60,662 nucleotides of DNA from Fidelibacterota bacterium (GTDB lineage: Bacteria; Fidelibacterota; Marinisomatia; Marinisomatales; Marinisomataceae): positions 1 to 60,662 of the forward strand of contig JAOIOW010000003.1 in assembly GCA_028140795.1 (NCBI GenBank). The letters run 5' to 3'. Shown here piece by piece: positions 45,882 to 53,890 of the stretch. Within the stretch, counting starts at the first letter, position 1. Every line of letters starts with the position of its first letter. A model generated the notes under the pieces. It saw nothing but the letters and a program-made list of their open reading frames with translations. It was not told the DNA's origin and did no database searches. A program made the position numbers and the translations under genes.

Positions 45882-46506
45882 TATCTAAATAAATTATTAC
45901 ACTAGCAAATTGTTTCAAAAAATAATCATTACTTGAAGACAATAATACTGTTGTTCCAAGAATATTATTCATTTTGACAATCTTTTTTCTAAGCATTATC
46001 TCTGTTCGTGGATCAATTGATAACCCATAGTCATCAATCAGCAACACTCTTGGGTCTTTTTCAACTCCAATAACAGTCTTAAGCCAGTGCTTCTCCCCAT
46101 CTGAAATTAAGTTAATTGGGGTTTTCCAAACTGCTTCCATTTGAAAGCTAGTAAAATGCCTAGATTTTATTTGCTGAGTTTTTTTAGGAAATTTTTTCTT
46201 TATGAATTGTTCGACAGTTAAAGAAGAATTTACTGATTTAACATCAAGATATTGAATATCTTGGTGTTTCTTTATTTTCCCAAAAAAACCTTTTTTAAAT
46301 TCATTTCCTTGATAAAGAACGGTACCGCCCGTCTCTTTAGTTTCTCCAGCTAAGACTTTTAATAAAGAAGTCTTGCCTGAGCCAAAATTTCCACAAATGC
46401 CGTAGATTAATCCGTTGTGAAACTTTAAAGTTTTTATCTCTAAAGCTTTCTTAGTTTTAAACCTTAGCTTAAGGTTTTGAACATCATATATTTGTTTAAG
46501 TTCCAT
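45820..46506 (-). CDS. Degenerate ABC-type ATPase, no permease adjacent
   Basis: The start at 46506 has GGAGG five bases upstream. Walker A is intact (GNFGSGKTSLLK, 39-50). The signature is ISDGE (134-138) in place of LSGGQ. Walker B is VLLIDDYG, so the catalytic glutamate is aspartate (Asp159). The H-loop histidine is replaced by asparagine (SSSND, Asn193). It likely binds ATP but hydrolyses it slowly or not at all. No membrane permease or second ATPase lies nearby. The next gene in the run is the exported propeller-like protein, with which it overlaps. Confidence 0.8.
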   Translation of the reverse strand: MELKQIYDVQNLKLRFKTKKALEIKTLKFHNGLIYGICGNFGSGKTSLLKVLAGETKETGGTVLYQGNEFKKGFFGKIKKHQDIQYLDVKSVNSSLTVEQFIKKKFPKKTQQIKSRHFTSFQMEAVWKTPINLISDGEKHWLKTVIGVEKDPRVLLIDDYGLSIDPRTEIMLRKKIVKMNNILGTTVLLSSSNDYFLKQFASVIIYLDNGHVSKVRKGFKKNSSYKKK

Positions 46507-46532
46507 TGCATCCTCCAAAAAGGACAGCAAAA

Positions 46533-47471
46533 CTATTCGATATCTTCTAAATATTTTTCAGCATCTATAGCGGCCATACAACCAGATCCAGCAGCAGTAA
46601 TAGCTTGTCGATAATGATCATCTTGAACATCTCCGCATGCAAAAACTCCTGGAATATTTGTCAAAGTGGAATCAGGTTTTGTAATAATGTATCCATTATT
46701 ATCCAAATCAATTACTCCATCAAAAAGATTTGTGTTAGGGTCGTGACCAATTCCATAAAAAACACCTTCACAATCAAAAGTAGTTTTTTCTCCTGAAAAA
46801 GTATCATTAAGCACAATGCTTGAGACTCCTTCTTTTTGTGAACCGATAATAGAATCAATGCTTTTATTAACCATTATGTCAATGAGCGGATTATTTTTTA
46901 CTCTATCAAGCATAATTTTTGAAGCTTTAAATACTTCTCTTCTGTGAATGATAGTTACTTTTTTTGCAAATTTAGTGAGAAACGATGCTTCTTCCATTGC
47001 TGAATCACCACCTCCAACAACAACGATGTTTTTATCTTTAAAGAAATATCCATCGCAAGTTGCGCAAGTGCTAATTCCATAACCCATAAGCTCTTCTTCT
47101 TCTTTTAATCCAAGCATTCTAGCAGAAGCTCCAGTAGAAATAATAACAGTTTCTGATAGAAATTCTTCATCTCCAACATAAACTTTAAAGGGTTTTGAAC
47201 TAAAATCTACTTTTGTAACATGCTTAAAAAAACATTCAGCCCCAAATCTTTTAGCTTGATCTCTGAATAAGTCCATCATCTCTGGACCCATAACACCATT
47301 CGGAAACCCAGGAAAATTTTCAACATCTGTGGTAATTGTCAATTGTCCACCAGGCTGATTTCCTTCAAAGACAATAGGCTTCAAATTTGCTCTTCCAGCG
47401 TAGATAGCTGCAGTCAGTCCGGCGGGACCCGAACCAATAATGATTGTATTATGAATAGTTTTATCTGTCAT
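46533..47471 (-). CDS. trxB: Thioredoxin reductase
   Basis: The 312-residue flavoprotein has FAD-binding IIGSGPAGLTAAIYAGR, the redox CxxC in GISTCATCDGYFFKDK, the NADPH motif VVGGGDSAMEEASFL with IIHRREVFKAS, and the FAD-proximal GVFACGDVQDDHYRQAITAA. It transfers electrons from NADPH to thioredoxin, encoded just upstream with a 13-base gap. The HRRxxxR arrangement indicates NADPH use rather than NADH or ferredoxin. The pair may supply electrons to the redoxin-like proteins in the 10-15 kb part of this window. Confidence 0.97.
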   Translation of the reverse strand: MTDKTIHNTIIIGSGPAGLTAAIYAGRANLKPIVFEGNQPGGQLTITTDVENFPGFPNGVMGPEMMDLFRDQAKRFGAECFFKHVTKVDFSSKPFKVYVGDEEFLSETVIISTGASARMLGLKEEEELMGYGISTCATCDGYFFKDKNIVVVGGGDSAMEEASFLTKFAKKVTIIHRREVFKASKIMLDRVKNNPLIDIMVNKSIDSIIGSQKEGVSSIVLNDTFSGEKTTFDCEGVFYGIGHDPNTNLFDGVIDLDNNGYIITKPDSTLTNIPGVFACGDVQDDHYRQAITAAGSGCMAAIDAEKYLEDIE

Positions 47472-47484
47472 CTAATTAATATTG

Positions 47485-47814
47485 TTAACTAATGATTTGG
47501 TTAACATTATCAATTAATGTCTGTTCTGACTGTAAACCAACCTCTTGTTTAACAATCTCGCCGTTGCTAAAAAATAAAAGGGTTGGAATGCTTCTTATGC
47601 CGTATTTTACGGGCGTTTGCTTAACTTCATCGACATTTACCTTACCTACCACTACTTTATCGCCAAATTGGTCGCAAATTTTATCTAAAATTGGTGCTAT
47701 AGCTTTACAAGGACCGCACCACTCAGCCCAAAAATCAACAATTACAAGCTTGTCAGAATTAATAACAAGCTCTTCAAAGTTTTCATCAGTAATTTTTACA
47801 GTTTTATCAGACAT
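47485..47814 (-). CDS. trxA: Thioredoxin
   Basis: The 109-residue protein has the canonical active site in VIVDFWAEWCGPCKAIAPIL, with the cis-proline in GIRSIPTLLFFSNGE. It reduces disulfides in ribonucleotide reductase, peroxiredoxins and others. It lies directly upstream of trxB, giving a compact trxA-trxB operon. The 75 bases to the tyrS stop are AT-rich; the best symmetric element there is AAATCA ... TGATTT, too weak to call an operator. Confidence 0.97.
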   Translation of the reverse strand: MSDKTVKITDENFEELVINSDKLVIVDFWAEWCGPCKAIAPILDKICDQFGDKVVVGKVNVDEVKQTPVKYGIRSIPTLLFFSNGEIVKQEVGLQSEQTLIDNVNQIIS

Positions 47815-47889
47815 AAATTTTCCAAATCATTAAATATAAACTTCTGAATTTATATGATTTATTTTAATTGAGTAACAAAAAAATAATAT

Positions 47890-49101
47890 CTAAGAGGTAA
47901 CTTTAAGGAATCTTCTCTTACCGACCTTAATAACAAGCTCTTCATTTGACGGAGAAACAATGAGGTTAATATCATTACAAACTTCCCCATTAATTTTTAC
48001 AGCATTTTGGCTTAATAGCCTTTTACCTTCTCCCTTACTAGCTACTAAACCTTCTTCTGTTAAAAGCTCAAGCAACCCAACATCAGAATCTATTTTACGA
48101 CTTTGCATATTTTCAGGATTATCTCTTTTAACAAATATTTGATCAAAAGAGTTTTGAGCTAAGTCAGCTTTTTCCTCAGAATAATATTTTTTAACTAATT
48201 CTTTTGCTAAACTTCTTTTTATATCTCTAGGATTATTAGCATCGTCCTTTAGAAGTAATTTTACTTCTTTAATTTTTTCTCTGTCCGCAAAGATAGCAAG
48301 TTTATAATATTTTAAAATCATTGAGTCATTGATTGACATAATTTTTCCATACATATCCTCTGGAGAATCATCTAAAGCTATATAATTATCATAAGATTTA
48401 GACATTTTTTCTACTCCGTCAGTTCCTTCTAACAATGGAAGCGTAATTATTGACTGAGGGTCTTGACCGTACTCTCTCTGAATGTCTCTTCCAACAAGCA
48501 AATTAAATTTTTGATCAGTTCCCCCAAGCTCTACATCAGCATTGATTTCAACAGAATCCATTGCTTGTGCTAAGGGATATAAAAATTCATGCATAGATAT
48601 AGGAGTTTCTGATTCAAATCTTTTAGTAAAATCATCTCTTTCAATCATACGAGCAACTGTATATTTGCTACTCAATTTTATAACATCTTCAAAGTTCATT
48701 TTATTAAGCCAAGTGCTATTGAATATAACTTTAAGATTATTTACATCAAGTAATACTTTAGATTGTTCAATATATGATTCTGCATTAACTTTTGCTTCTT
48801 CTAAAGTAAGCTGAGGACGTGTCTTATTACGCTCAGACGGATCACCAATCATAGCTGTAAAGTCTCCAATTACAAGAACCGCTTGATGGCCTAAATCTTG
48901 AAAGTCTCTTAATTTTTGCAATACTACTCCGTGTCCAATATGGAGGTCAGGTCTACTTGGATCACAACCAAGCTTGACGGTTAAAGGCTTATTGTCAGAT
49001 ATTGATTTTTCAAGCTTTTTTCGTAAGTCATTCAGAGGAATTACTTCTTCAGTTCCTCGAGAAATAAGCTCTAGCTGCTCATCTACAGGTAAAAAAGCCA
49101 T
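47890..49101 (-). CDS. tyrS: Tyrosyl-tRNA synthetase
   Basis: The class I synthetase of 403 residues has the HIGH motif in RPDLHIGHGVVLQKL, the KMSKS motif in GVEKMSKSYDNYIALDD, and a C-terminal S4 RNA-binding domain starting near EGLVASKGEGKRLLSQN. The compact HIGH-to-KMSKS spacing matches the TyrRS-2 (TyrZ) type. It charges tRNA-Tyr. The start shares one base with the smpB stop. Confidence 0.96.
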   Translation of the reverse strand: MAFLPVDEQLELISRGTEEVIPLNDLRKKLEKSISDNKPLTVKLGCDPSRPDLHIGHGVVLQKLRDFQDLGHQAVLVIGDFTAMIGDPSERNKTRPQLTLEEAKVNAESYIEQSKVLLDVNNLKVIFNSTWLNKMNFEDVIKLSSKYTVARMIERDDFTKRFESETPISMHEFLYPLAQAMDSVEINADVELGGTDQKFNLLVGRDIQREYGQDPQSIITLPLLEGTDGVEKMSKSYDNYIALDDSPEDMYGKIMSINDSMILKYYKLAIFADREKIKEVKLLLKDDANNPRDIKRSLAKELVKKYYSEEKADLAQNSFDQIFVKRDNPENMQSRKIDSDVGLLELLTEEGLVASKGEGKRLLSQNAVKINGEVCNDINLIVSPSNEELVIKVGKRRFLKVTS

Positions 49102-49556
49102 TATCTTTCTCTCATTTCTCTTTTTGCCTCTCTATCTAGATCTTTTATTTTTAAAGATTCTTTTTTCTGATACATTTTTTTTCCTCGAGCGGTAGCAAAT
49201 TCAATTTTTGCAATTCCTCTCTTAAAGTATGCTTTTAAAGGTACAATAGTAAGACCTTTCTGAGCAACAACATTCTTTAACTTAATTATTTCTTTTTTAT
49301 GGAGAAGTAGCTCTCTATCTCTCGTTGGTTCATGACCTTTAATTCCTGTATGTGAATAGGGACTGATGTGAGCATTCACCAGATAAAAGCGATTCTTTTT
49401 TAGTGTTACGAAACTATCTTTTAGGTTTAGTTTTTTTTCCCTCAAACTTTTAACTTCGCTTCCTAAAAGAATCATACCAGATTCGTATTTATCAATTATA
49501 GTATAGCTATGAAATGCTTTACGATTATTACTAATTATTTCAATTTTTTCTTGCAT
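49101..49556 (-). CDS. smpB: SsrA-binding protein (trans-translation)
   Basis: The 151-residue protein has all SmpB hallmarks: RKAFHSYTIIDKYESGMILL, GSEVKSLREKKLNLKDSFV, NAHISPYSHTGIKGHEPTRD, RELLLHKKEI, and the basic C-terminal tail with ARGKKMYQKKESLK. It carries tmRNA into stalled ribosomes. The ssrA gene itself is not in this window. The 146 bases between its start and the divergent broken integrase are very AT-rich. SmpB and ssrA loci are frequent integration sites, which makes the neighbouring integrase notable. Confidence 0.96.
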   Translation of the reverse strand: MQEKIEIISNNRKAFHSYTIIDKYESGMILLGSEVKSLREKKLNLKDSFVTLKKNRFYLVNAHISPYSHTGIKGHEPTRDRELLLHKKEIIKLKNVVAQKGLTIVPLKAYFKRGIAKIEFATARGKKMYQKKESLKIKDLDREAKREMRER

Positions 49557-49631
49557 AAAAAAAAGTTTTTAACAAAACATATAATTACTGTAAGTTAACA
49601 TATTTATGTATTTAAAAAGTTATTAACAAAG

Positions 49632-49645
49632 TGTGTATAATTAAT
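49632..49645 (+). promoter_or_regulatory. Possible promoter for the integrase remnant
   Basis: The smpB-integrase gap contains TATAAT at 49636-49641, a perfect -10 box on the plus strand. About 17 bases upstream only TAAAAA is found, so the -35 is poor. The same bases (TGTGTATAA at 49632-49640) also match the DnaA-box consensus on the opposite strand. The region is about 80 percent A+T, where such matches arise easily, so this is offered at low confidence. Confidence 0.25.
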
Positions 49646-49702
49646 GTGTGTTATATTATTATATTGTTTATATTAACATTAAATTAAGTATAATTTTTAA
49701 TT

Positions 49703-50185
49703 ATGAGTAGTATATATAAACGAAAAAGAAATGGTAAAGAAGATGGATATGTAATGTATTCTACATATGCATTTGATCCATTAAAAAATAAAAAAAGGTA
49801 CTATAATATTACTATTGGAAAGCTTGGCCCTACCCTTTCATGGGATGATTGTAAAAAACAAAAAAAGGAATTAGATAGAATGTTTAAAGCAAAAGAAGGC
49901 GGCAAAAAAGAAATGAACCTAAAAACTGCTATTGAAACTTATATTGCTTTTAAATCATCTAAAAATACGTCATTGAAGCAAAGTTCAAAAAAGTTAACTA
50001 TTTATCACCTAAATAAGTTTAATACCACTTTATCTAATAGATATGGAGCAGGTATTATGATCAAACATATAGATATTAAAATTCTAGCATGGTATTATGC
50101 ACTAAGAACTAAAGAATTAAAACAAAGCTCTATGGAGGTCCACAGAAGAATTATTGATTCATTCTTTGAATGGACAAAAAATTGA
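49703..50185 (+). pseudogene. Tyrosine integrase remnant lacking its catalytic domain, ending at tRNA-Gly
   Basis: The 160-residue frame has a basic arm-type start (SSIYKRKRNGKEDGYVMYST, a beta pattern followed by IGKLGPTLSWDDCKKQKKEL) and a helical core-binding domain (about 69-158), which ends FFEWTKN and then stops. The catalytic domain with its Arg-His-Arg-Tyr residues, normally the next 180 residues, is absent. The stop codon TGA (50183-50185) falls on the last base of tRNA-Gly, so the break is exactly at the likely attachment site. This may be a scar of island loss or an integrase that is cut by its own integration. No second copy of the tRNA end is visible to the left. Confidence 0.75.
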
Positions 50186-50257
50186 GCGAGTGACGCGATT
50201 CGAACGCGCGACCCCAACCTTGGCAAGGTTGTGCTCTACCAGCTGAGCTACACTCGC
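50185..50257 (-). tRNA. tRNA-Gly (anticodon GCC)
   Basis: The minus strand folds into a 73-base tRNA: acceptor GCGAGTG with CACTCGC, D arm GCTCAGCTGGTAGAGC, anticodon stem-loop CAACCTTGCCAAGGTTG with anticodon GCC, T arm CGCGCGTTCGAATCGCG and discriminator U. CCA is not encoded. tRNA 3' ends are classic attachment sites for tyrosine integrases, and here a broken integrase ends on the discriminator base. The next gene upstream on the same strand is the UshA-like protein. Confidence 0.97.
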
Positions 50258-50310
50258 ATAATATGTCATAATAAAACAATTTTAAATTATAAAAAAGAAA
50301 AAAAATAAAG

Positions 50311-51420
50311 TTAGTTTTTGAGAGAAAAATCTGCCTTGTCAGCAATGTTTTGAATAAACGCAGCAACATCTTTATCATCAGGTATCGTCGGAGAAAGAGG
50401 TACGCTAAAAAAAGTACTTCTATTTTGATATCCAGCTAAAGAAATACCAAGTTCAGTAGCCTCTTTCTGATATTTTTCTATCAGTGAAAGGACATTAGGT
50501 TGATTTGCATATAACTCTTCAAGTCTAATCGAAGGATCTTTGGCTTGTAATCGGTTTAGGCGGTAATCTATCTCCTGGAGACGATTAAATGGCGCAGAAA
50601 CATCAATTATAGCCTCATTTGGTGCTTTTATTCGAATATCTAGTATACTTAAATGCTTTCCTTGAATGCCTCCACCATAGACAAGAGCTCCAGAATCTGA
50701 TTGTTTTGATCTTGGTTCTGTTCTTTTTGTTGATCCGCTCAAGAAAATATAATCCGCATTATTAAAAGATTTAGACAAATCAATTAAATTTTCATCAAGC
50801 ACATTTACTAACATAACAATAATATCAACTGATGATTTTAGTTCAGAAATGTATTTATTTCCTTCTTCAATAAAATTCTTGTTTATAATGGAGTTTGATC
50901 TTGCTGATTGACTCAAACCAATGAAAGCTATTCTAACCCCATCCTTCTCAAGAATATGATAAGGCTTAAATAGAAGTTTATTAGAAGATTTGTCATAAAG
51001 ATTAGCAGAAATGAAATTAACTGAAGAATTATCAGTAATATTAATTAAAAAGTCAACTCCGCCCTTGAAGTCGTTAGAACCAATATTTACAACATCTTGA
51101 CCTAAAAATTCTAAAGTTTTAACAAAGTTTCTAGCTTTGAATCTTTTGTTTTCAATAGAAAGATTGTCAGGATTTATTTGATTACTGTCAAAAAGAGCAT
51201 TTCCTGCATCAATCAAAATTGAATCTCTATCAGGCATCATATTTTTCAAGAAAAATGTTTTTCTAGCTAAACCTCCAAGCGGATTTTTAGGACACCCACA
51301 GTCATAAAATTCGGAATAAACATTAGTTGTTGAAACAATAGAAATATTCTGGATATTATCTTTTGTAGCTTCTTGACCAAAAATTATTGTAAAGAATAAT
51401 AGATATATTAATTTTTTCAT
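50311..51420 (-). CDS. UshA-like exported protein with a CGC motif, metal ligands not evident
   Basis: A signal peptide (KLIYLLFFTIIFGQEA) leads into a calcineurin/5'-nucleotidase-like fold: SIVSTTNVYSEFYDCGCPKN, then PLGGLARKTFFL, ILIDAGNALFD, VVNIGSNDFKGGVDFL, and VRIAFIGLSQSARS. The usual DxH, GNHE and GHTH metal-binding motifs are replaced (TNVY, GSND, SGST). The CGCPKNPLGG stretch (Cys41 and Cys43) matches what I recall of the UshA-like (seleno)protein family 2, where the first cysteine can be selenocysteine. Here it is a plain Cys codon. A redox or metal role is more likely than phosphatase activity. It overlaps the PepSY gene by 4 bases. Confidence 0.78.
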   Translation of the reverse strand: MKKLIYLLFFTIIFGQEATKDNIQNISIVSTTNVYSEFYDCGCPKNPLGGLARKTFFLKNMMPDRDSILIDAGNALFDSNQINPDNLSIENKRFKARNFVKTLEFLGQDVVNIGSNDFKGGVDFLINITDNSSVNFISANLYDKSSNKLLFKPYHILEKDGVRIAFIGLSQSARSNSIINKNFIEEGNKYISELKSSVDIIVMLVNVLDENLIDLSKSFNNADYIFLSGSTKRTEPRSKQSDSGALVYGGGIQGKHLSILDIRIKAPNEAIIDVSAPFNRLQEIDYRLNRLQAKDPSIRLEELYANQPNVLSLIEKYQKEATELGISLAGYQNRSTFFSVPLSPTIPDDKDVAAFIQNIADKADFSLKN

Positions 51421-51920
51421 TTATTTCTTTTTCTTTTTTTTAATATAGGTATAAAAAACATATAAATTCCTGTTAAACTTAAGGTCAAAAGTAAAATTCC
51501 TGAAGGTAAAAACCATCCATACTTAACTATTTCACTGAAGAATGATCCATCATGAATTGATTCAATAATATCTGATCTTCGATAATTAGTAGCATATATT
51601 TCAGAGGTTTCTATATCAATTTGAATTTCCCAATTGTTTTTTGACTTAATTTTCGCTATCCCTTTGTCCGGTCTAATATCGATTCTTTCAATATCGTCCC
51701 ACGACGAAATATTGGCTTCTTTAACAGTGGATACAGCATCAAGATAAGATTGTAGCATTACTGGCTTACTTGATGAGGTAACTTCAACATTAGGTTGAAT
51801 CCAATTTGAATGCTTTTTTAACTGCAGCATAATACCACTTGAAACCATAATTATAATCGGAATGATTATAATTGGAGAAATCCAATAATGAATCTGTCTT
51901 ATTTTCTTTCTAAAGCTCAA
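51417..51920 (-). CDS. PepSY-associated membrane protein
   Basis: The protein of about 167 residues has a helix near the start (WISPIIIIPIIIMVSSGIML), a periplasmic PepSY-like domain (IERIDIRPDKGIAKIKS and WEIQIDIETSEIYATNYRRS) and a C-terminal helix (GILLLTLSLTGIYMFFIPIL) followed by a basic tail. The helix-PepSY-helix layout belongs to the PepSY_TM group, which is linked to iron or heme reduction and to peptidase control. The only available start is TTG at 51920, overlapping the stop of the M3 peptidase gene by 11 bases, so its translation probably depends on that gene. Confidence 0.78.
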   Translation of the reverse strand: MSFRKKIRQIHYWISPIIIIPIIIMVSSGIMLQLKKHSNWIQPNVEVTSSSKPVMLQSYLDAVSTVKEANISSWDDIERIDIRPDKGIAKIKSKNNWEIQIDIETSEIYATNYRRSDIIESIHDGSFFSEIVKYGWFLPSGILLLTLSLTGIYMFFIPILKKRKRNK

Positions 51921-53829
51921 CGTCTTTTAAAGATTTTACTTCAAGAATTTTTTCTAGTTCATCCATCAAGAAGTTCATTTTTCTTGAAACGGCTTCAAAT
52001 GGCTCACTTGTTGTCATGTCAGCACCTGCAATTTTAAGTAATTCTACAGGATAATCTTGACTTCCAGTTGATAAATAAGCTATAAAGTTATCTATGGCTG
52101 GTTGACCCTCATTTCGAACATTCTCGGCTATTTTTTCAGCTGCAGCAAAAGATGTTGCATAGGTGTATACGTAGTAATTATAATAAAAATGTGGGATTCT
52201 AGACCATGAATAGGCTTCTTCTTCTGTAATTTCCATATAAGGCCCCCAATATCTACTATACATCTCTCCAAATGACTCTGTAAGGAAGTCTTCAGTAAGA
52301 ATTTGTCCATTTTCAGCAGCTTCGTGAATCAATAGCTCAAATTCTGCAAAGCGGGTTTGCCTGTAATATGTAGATCCGATGCTCTGAATGTAATTCTGAA
52401 TTAAAAACGCTTTTTCGTCATCATCTTTTGCATTAGCAAGTAAATGATCCATTAGCAATGCTTCTGTAGCAATTGCTGCTGCTTCGGCATTAAAAGTGGT
52501 ATATCTGTAAGTAGCGTACGGCTGATTTTTTTGGCTTAAATAAGAATGATAGGCATGTCCAAGCTCGTGAGCAAGTGTAAAAATATCATCCAATGTTCCA
52601 GAAAAATTAAGCTTAATTCTTGGAGGTAAACCCCAAGTAGAGGACATATATGCTCCACTTTGCTTTCCTTGACTTTCAAAAACATCAATAAGATTTTCAT
52701 TATACATTTTTTCGGTAAAATCTCTCAATTCTCCCTCGTTTGAACTTAAAAGCGGGTCTAGAGCTTCTAGAATCATTTCTTGAGCTTCTTCATAAGTATA
52801 AACGATTGTTGAGTCAGCTAATGGTGCATAAGTGTCAAATGGTTTAATTTTTTCTACACCAAGATATTTAGCCTTCATTTCCGCCCATCTATGTAAAGGT
52901 TGTAGATTATCATTTACACTGTTTACTAAGTTTTTATAAACATCGGTTGATATGCCGTCTCCTTTAAGTTTAGCCTCTAATGAACTTTCATACCCTCTAG
53001 CATCAGCATAAAAAATATGACCTTCAACATTTCCCTTCATCAGGACAGACATTGTATTAATATTACCTTTAAAAGGTACATATAAGGCCTCATACATATC
53101 TTCTCTAACTCTTCTATCGGTGGATTTAGTATACTTTCCATATCGTCCTTGAGACATGGTTAGTTTATTTCCATTTTCATCTTCAAAAGTTGGCCATACA
53201 AAATCTGTTGCTCTCATAATGTCATATGCATCATTAGCAACGCCTGTAATTTTGCCTGCCATAGTAAGCAATCTTTCTTCTTTTTCAGATAAAATATGGG
53301 GTTTTGAAATAAATAAGTCTTTGAATTGTTTTTCATATGTTCTTAAATATTCATTCTGCGACATAAAGTCTTCTAAAGTACTATAGTCACTTTCGATAAG
53401 CTCTGGAGTAAAATAAGCTGTAGTTTCCCCAATATTAACAGATGTATTAATTACTCTTTGAACCATTTCTTGGAATTTTTCATTTCTAACATCCGCATTA
53501 GACGAATTAGAAGCATAGTGATACAACTTCCATAAAGTCTGATTAACTTTATTTCTTAGTTCAATAGCTTCCAATAGTACTTCAGGAGATGATAAAAGCT
53601 TACCTTTAAAGTCTGCTAAACCTGGGTATAACTCTTTAACATAACTTAGGTCTTCTTCCCACGCTTCTTCGGTTTCATAAATTGCTGACATGTCCCATTT
53701 ATATTTATCATCAATTTCTGATCTCAAAGGAACTGCTGTATTTTTAGCAACTTCTGTTTTATCTGGAGATTCGTTTGTATTGCATGCCATTATGATGAAA
53801 ATGTAAAAAATTAAAAGTCTAAAATACAT
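51910..53829 (-). CDS. Oligoendopeptidase F-like M3 metallopeptidase, lipoprotein
   Basis: A lipobox (LLIFYIFIIMACNTN) is followed by a helical N-terminal region and an M3 peptidase domain. The zinc motif is FTLAHELGHAYHSYLS (HExxH), with the third ligand in TFNAEAAAIATEALLM. The 639-residue length and EKEERLLTMAGKITGVANDA fit PepF. Most PepF proteins are cytoplasmic, so an exported, lipid-anchored version suggests peptide degradation at the periplasm or cell surface, in line with use of proteins as carbon source. The PepSY gene overlaps its end. Confidence 0.93.
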   Translation of the reverse strand: MYFRLLIFYIFIIMACNTNESPDKTEVAKNTAVPLRSEIDDKYKWDMSAIYETEEAWEEDLSYVKELYPGLADFKGKLLSSPEVLLEAIELRNKVNQTLWKLYHYASNSSNADVRNEKFQEMVQRVINTSVNIGETTAYFTPELIESDYSTLEDFMSQNEYLRTYEKQFKDLFISKPHILSEKEERLLTMAGKITGVANDAYDIMRATDFVWPTFEDENGNKLTMSQGRYGKYTKSTDRRVREDMYEALYVPFKGNINTMSVLMKGNVEGHIFYADARGYESSLEAKLKGDGISTDVYKNLVNSVNDNLQPLHRWAEMKAKYLGVEKIKPFDTYAPLADSTIVYTYEEAQEMILEALDPLLSSNEGELRDFTEKMYNENLIDVFESQGKQSGAYMSSTWGLPPRIKLNFSGTLDDIFTLAHELGHAYHSYLSQKNQPYATYRYTTFNAEAAAIATEALLMDHLLANAKDDDEKAFLIQNYIQSIGSTYYRQTRFAEFELLIHEAAENGQILTEDFLTESFGEMYSRYWGPYMEITEEEAYSWSRIPHFYYNYYVYTYATSFAAAEKIAENVRNEGQPAIDNFIAYLSTGSQDYPVELLKIAGADMTTSEPFEAVSRKMNFLMDELEKILEVKSLKDVEL

Positions 53830-53890
53830 AGTAAATATTCCTTATTAGTTTGATGAGTAATAATTTCCAAATAGTATAACAAAAATTACG

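Noticed and set aside
49621-49700. Perfect DnaA-box consensus (TGTGTATAA) in an AT-rich gap, considered as a replication origin
   Set aside because: Only one good match is present, no dnaA, dnaN, gyrB or rpmH gene is near, and the gap is short. One 9-base match is expected by chance in DNA this AT-rich.
49557-49702. Search for a second copy of the tRNA-Gly 3' end as the other attachment site
   Set aside because: No stretch resembling the tRNA T arm or acceptor was found between smpB and the integrase, so island borders cannot be drawn.
50311-51420. Selenocysteine in the CGC motif
   Set aside because: Both positions are ordinary cysteine codons and no in-frame TGA occurs there, so no recoding is needed.
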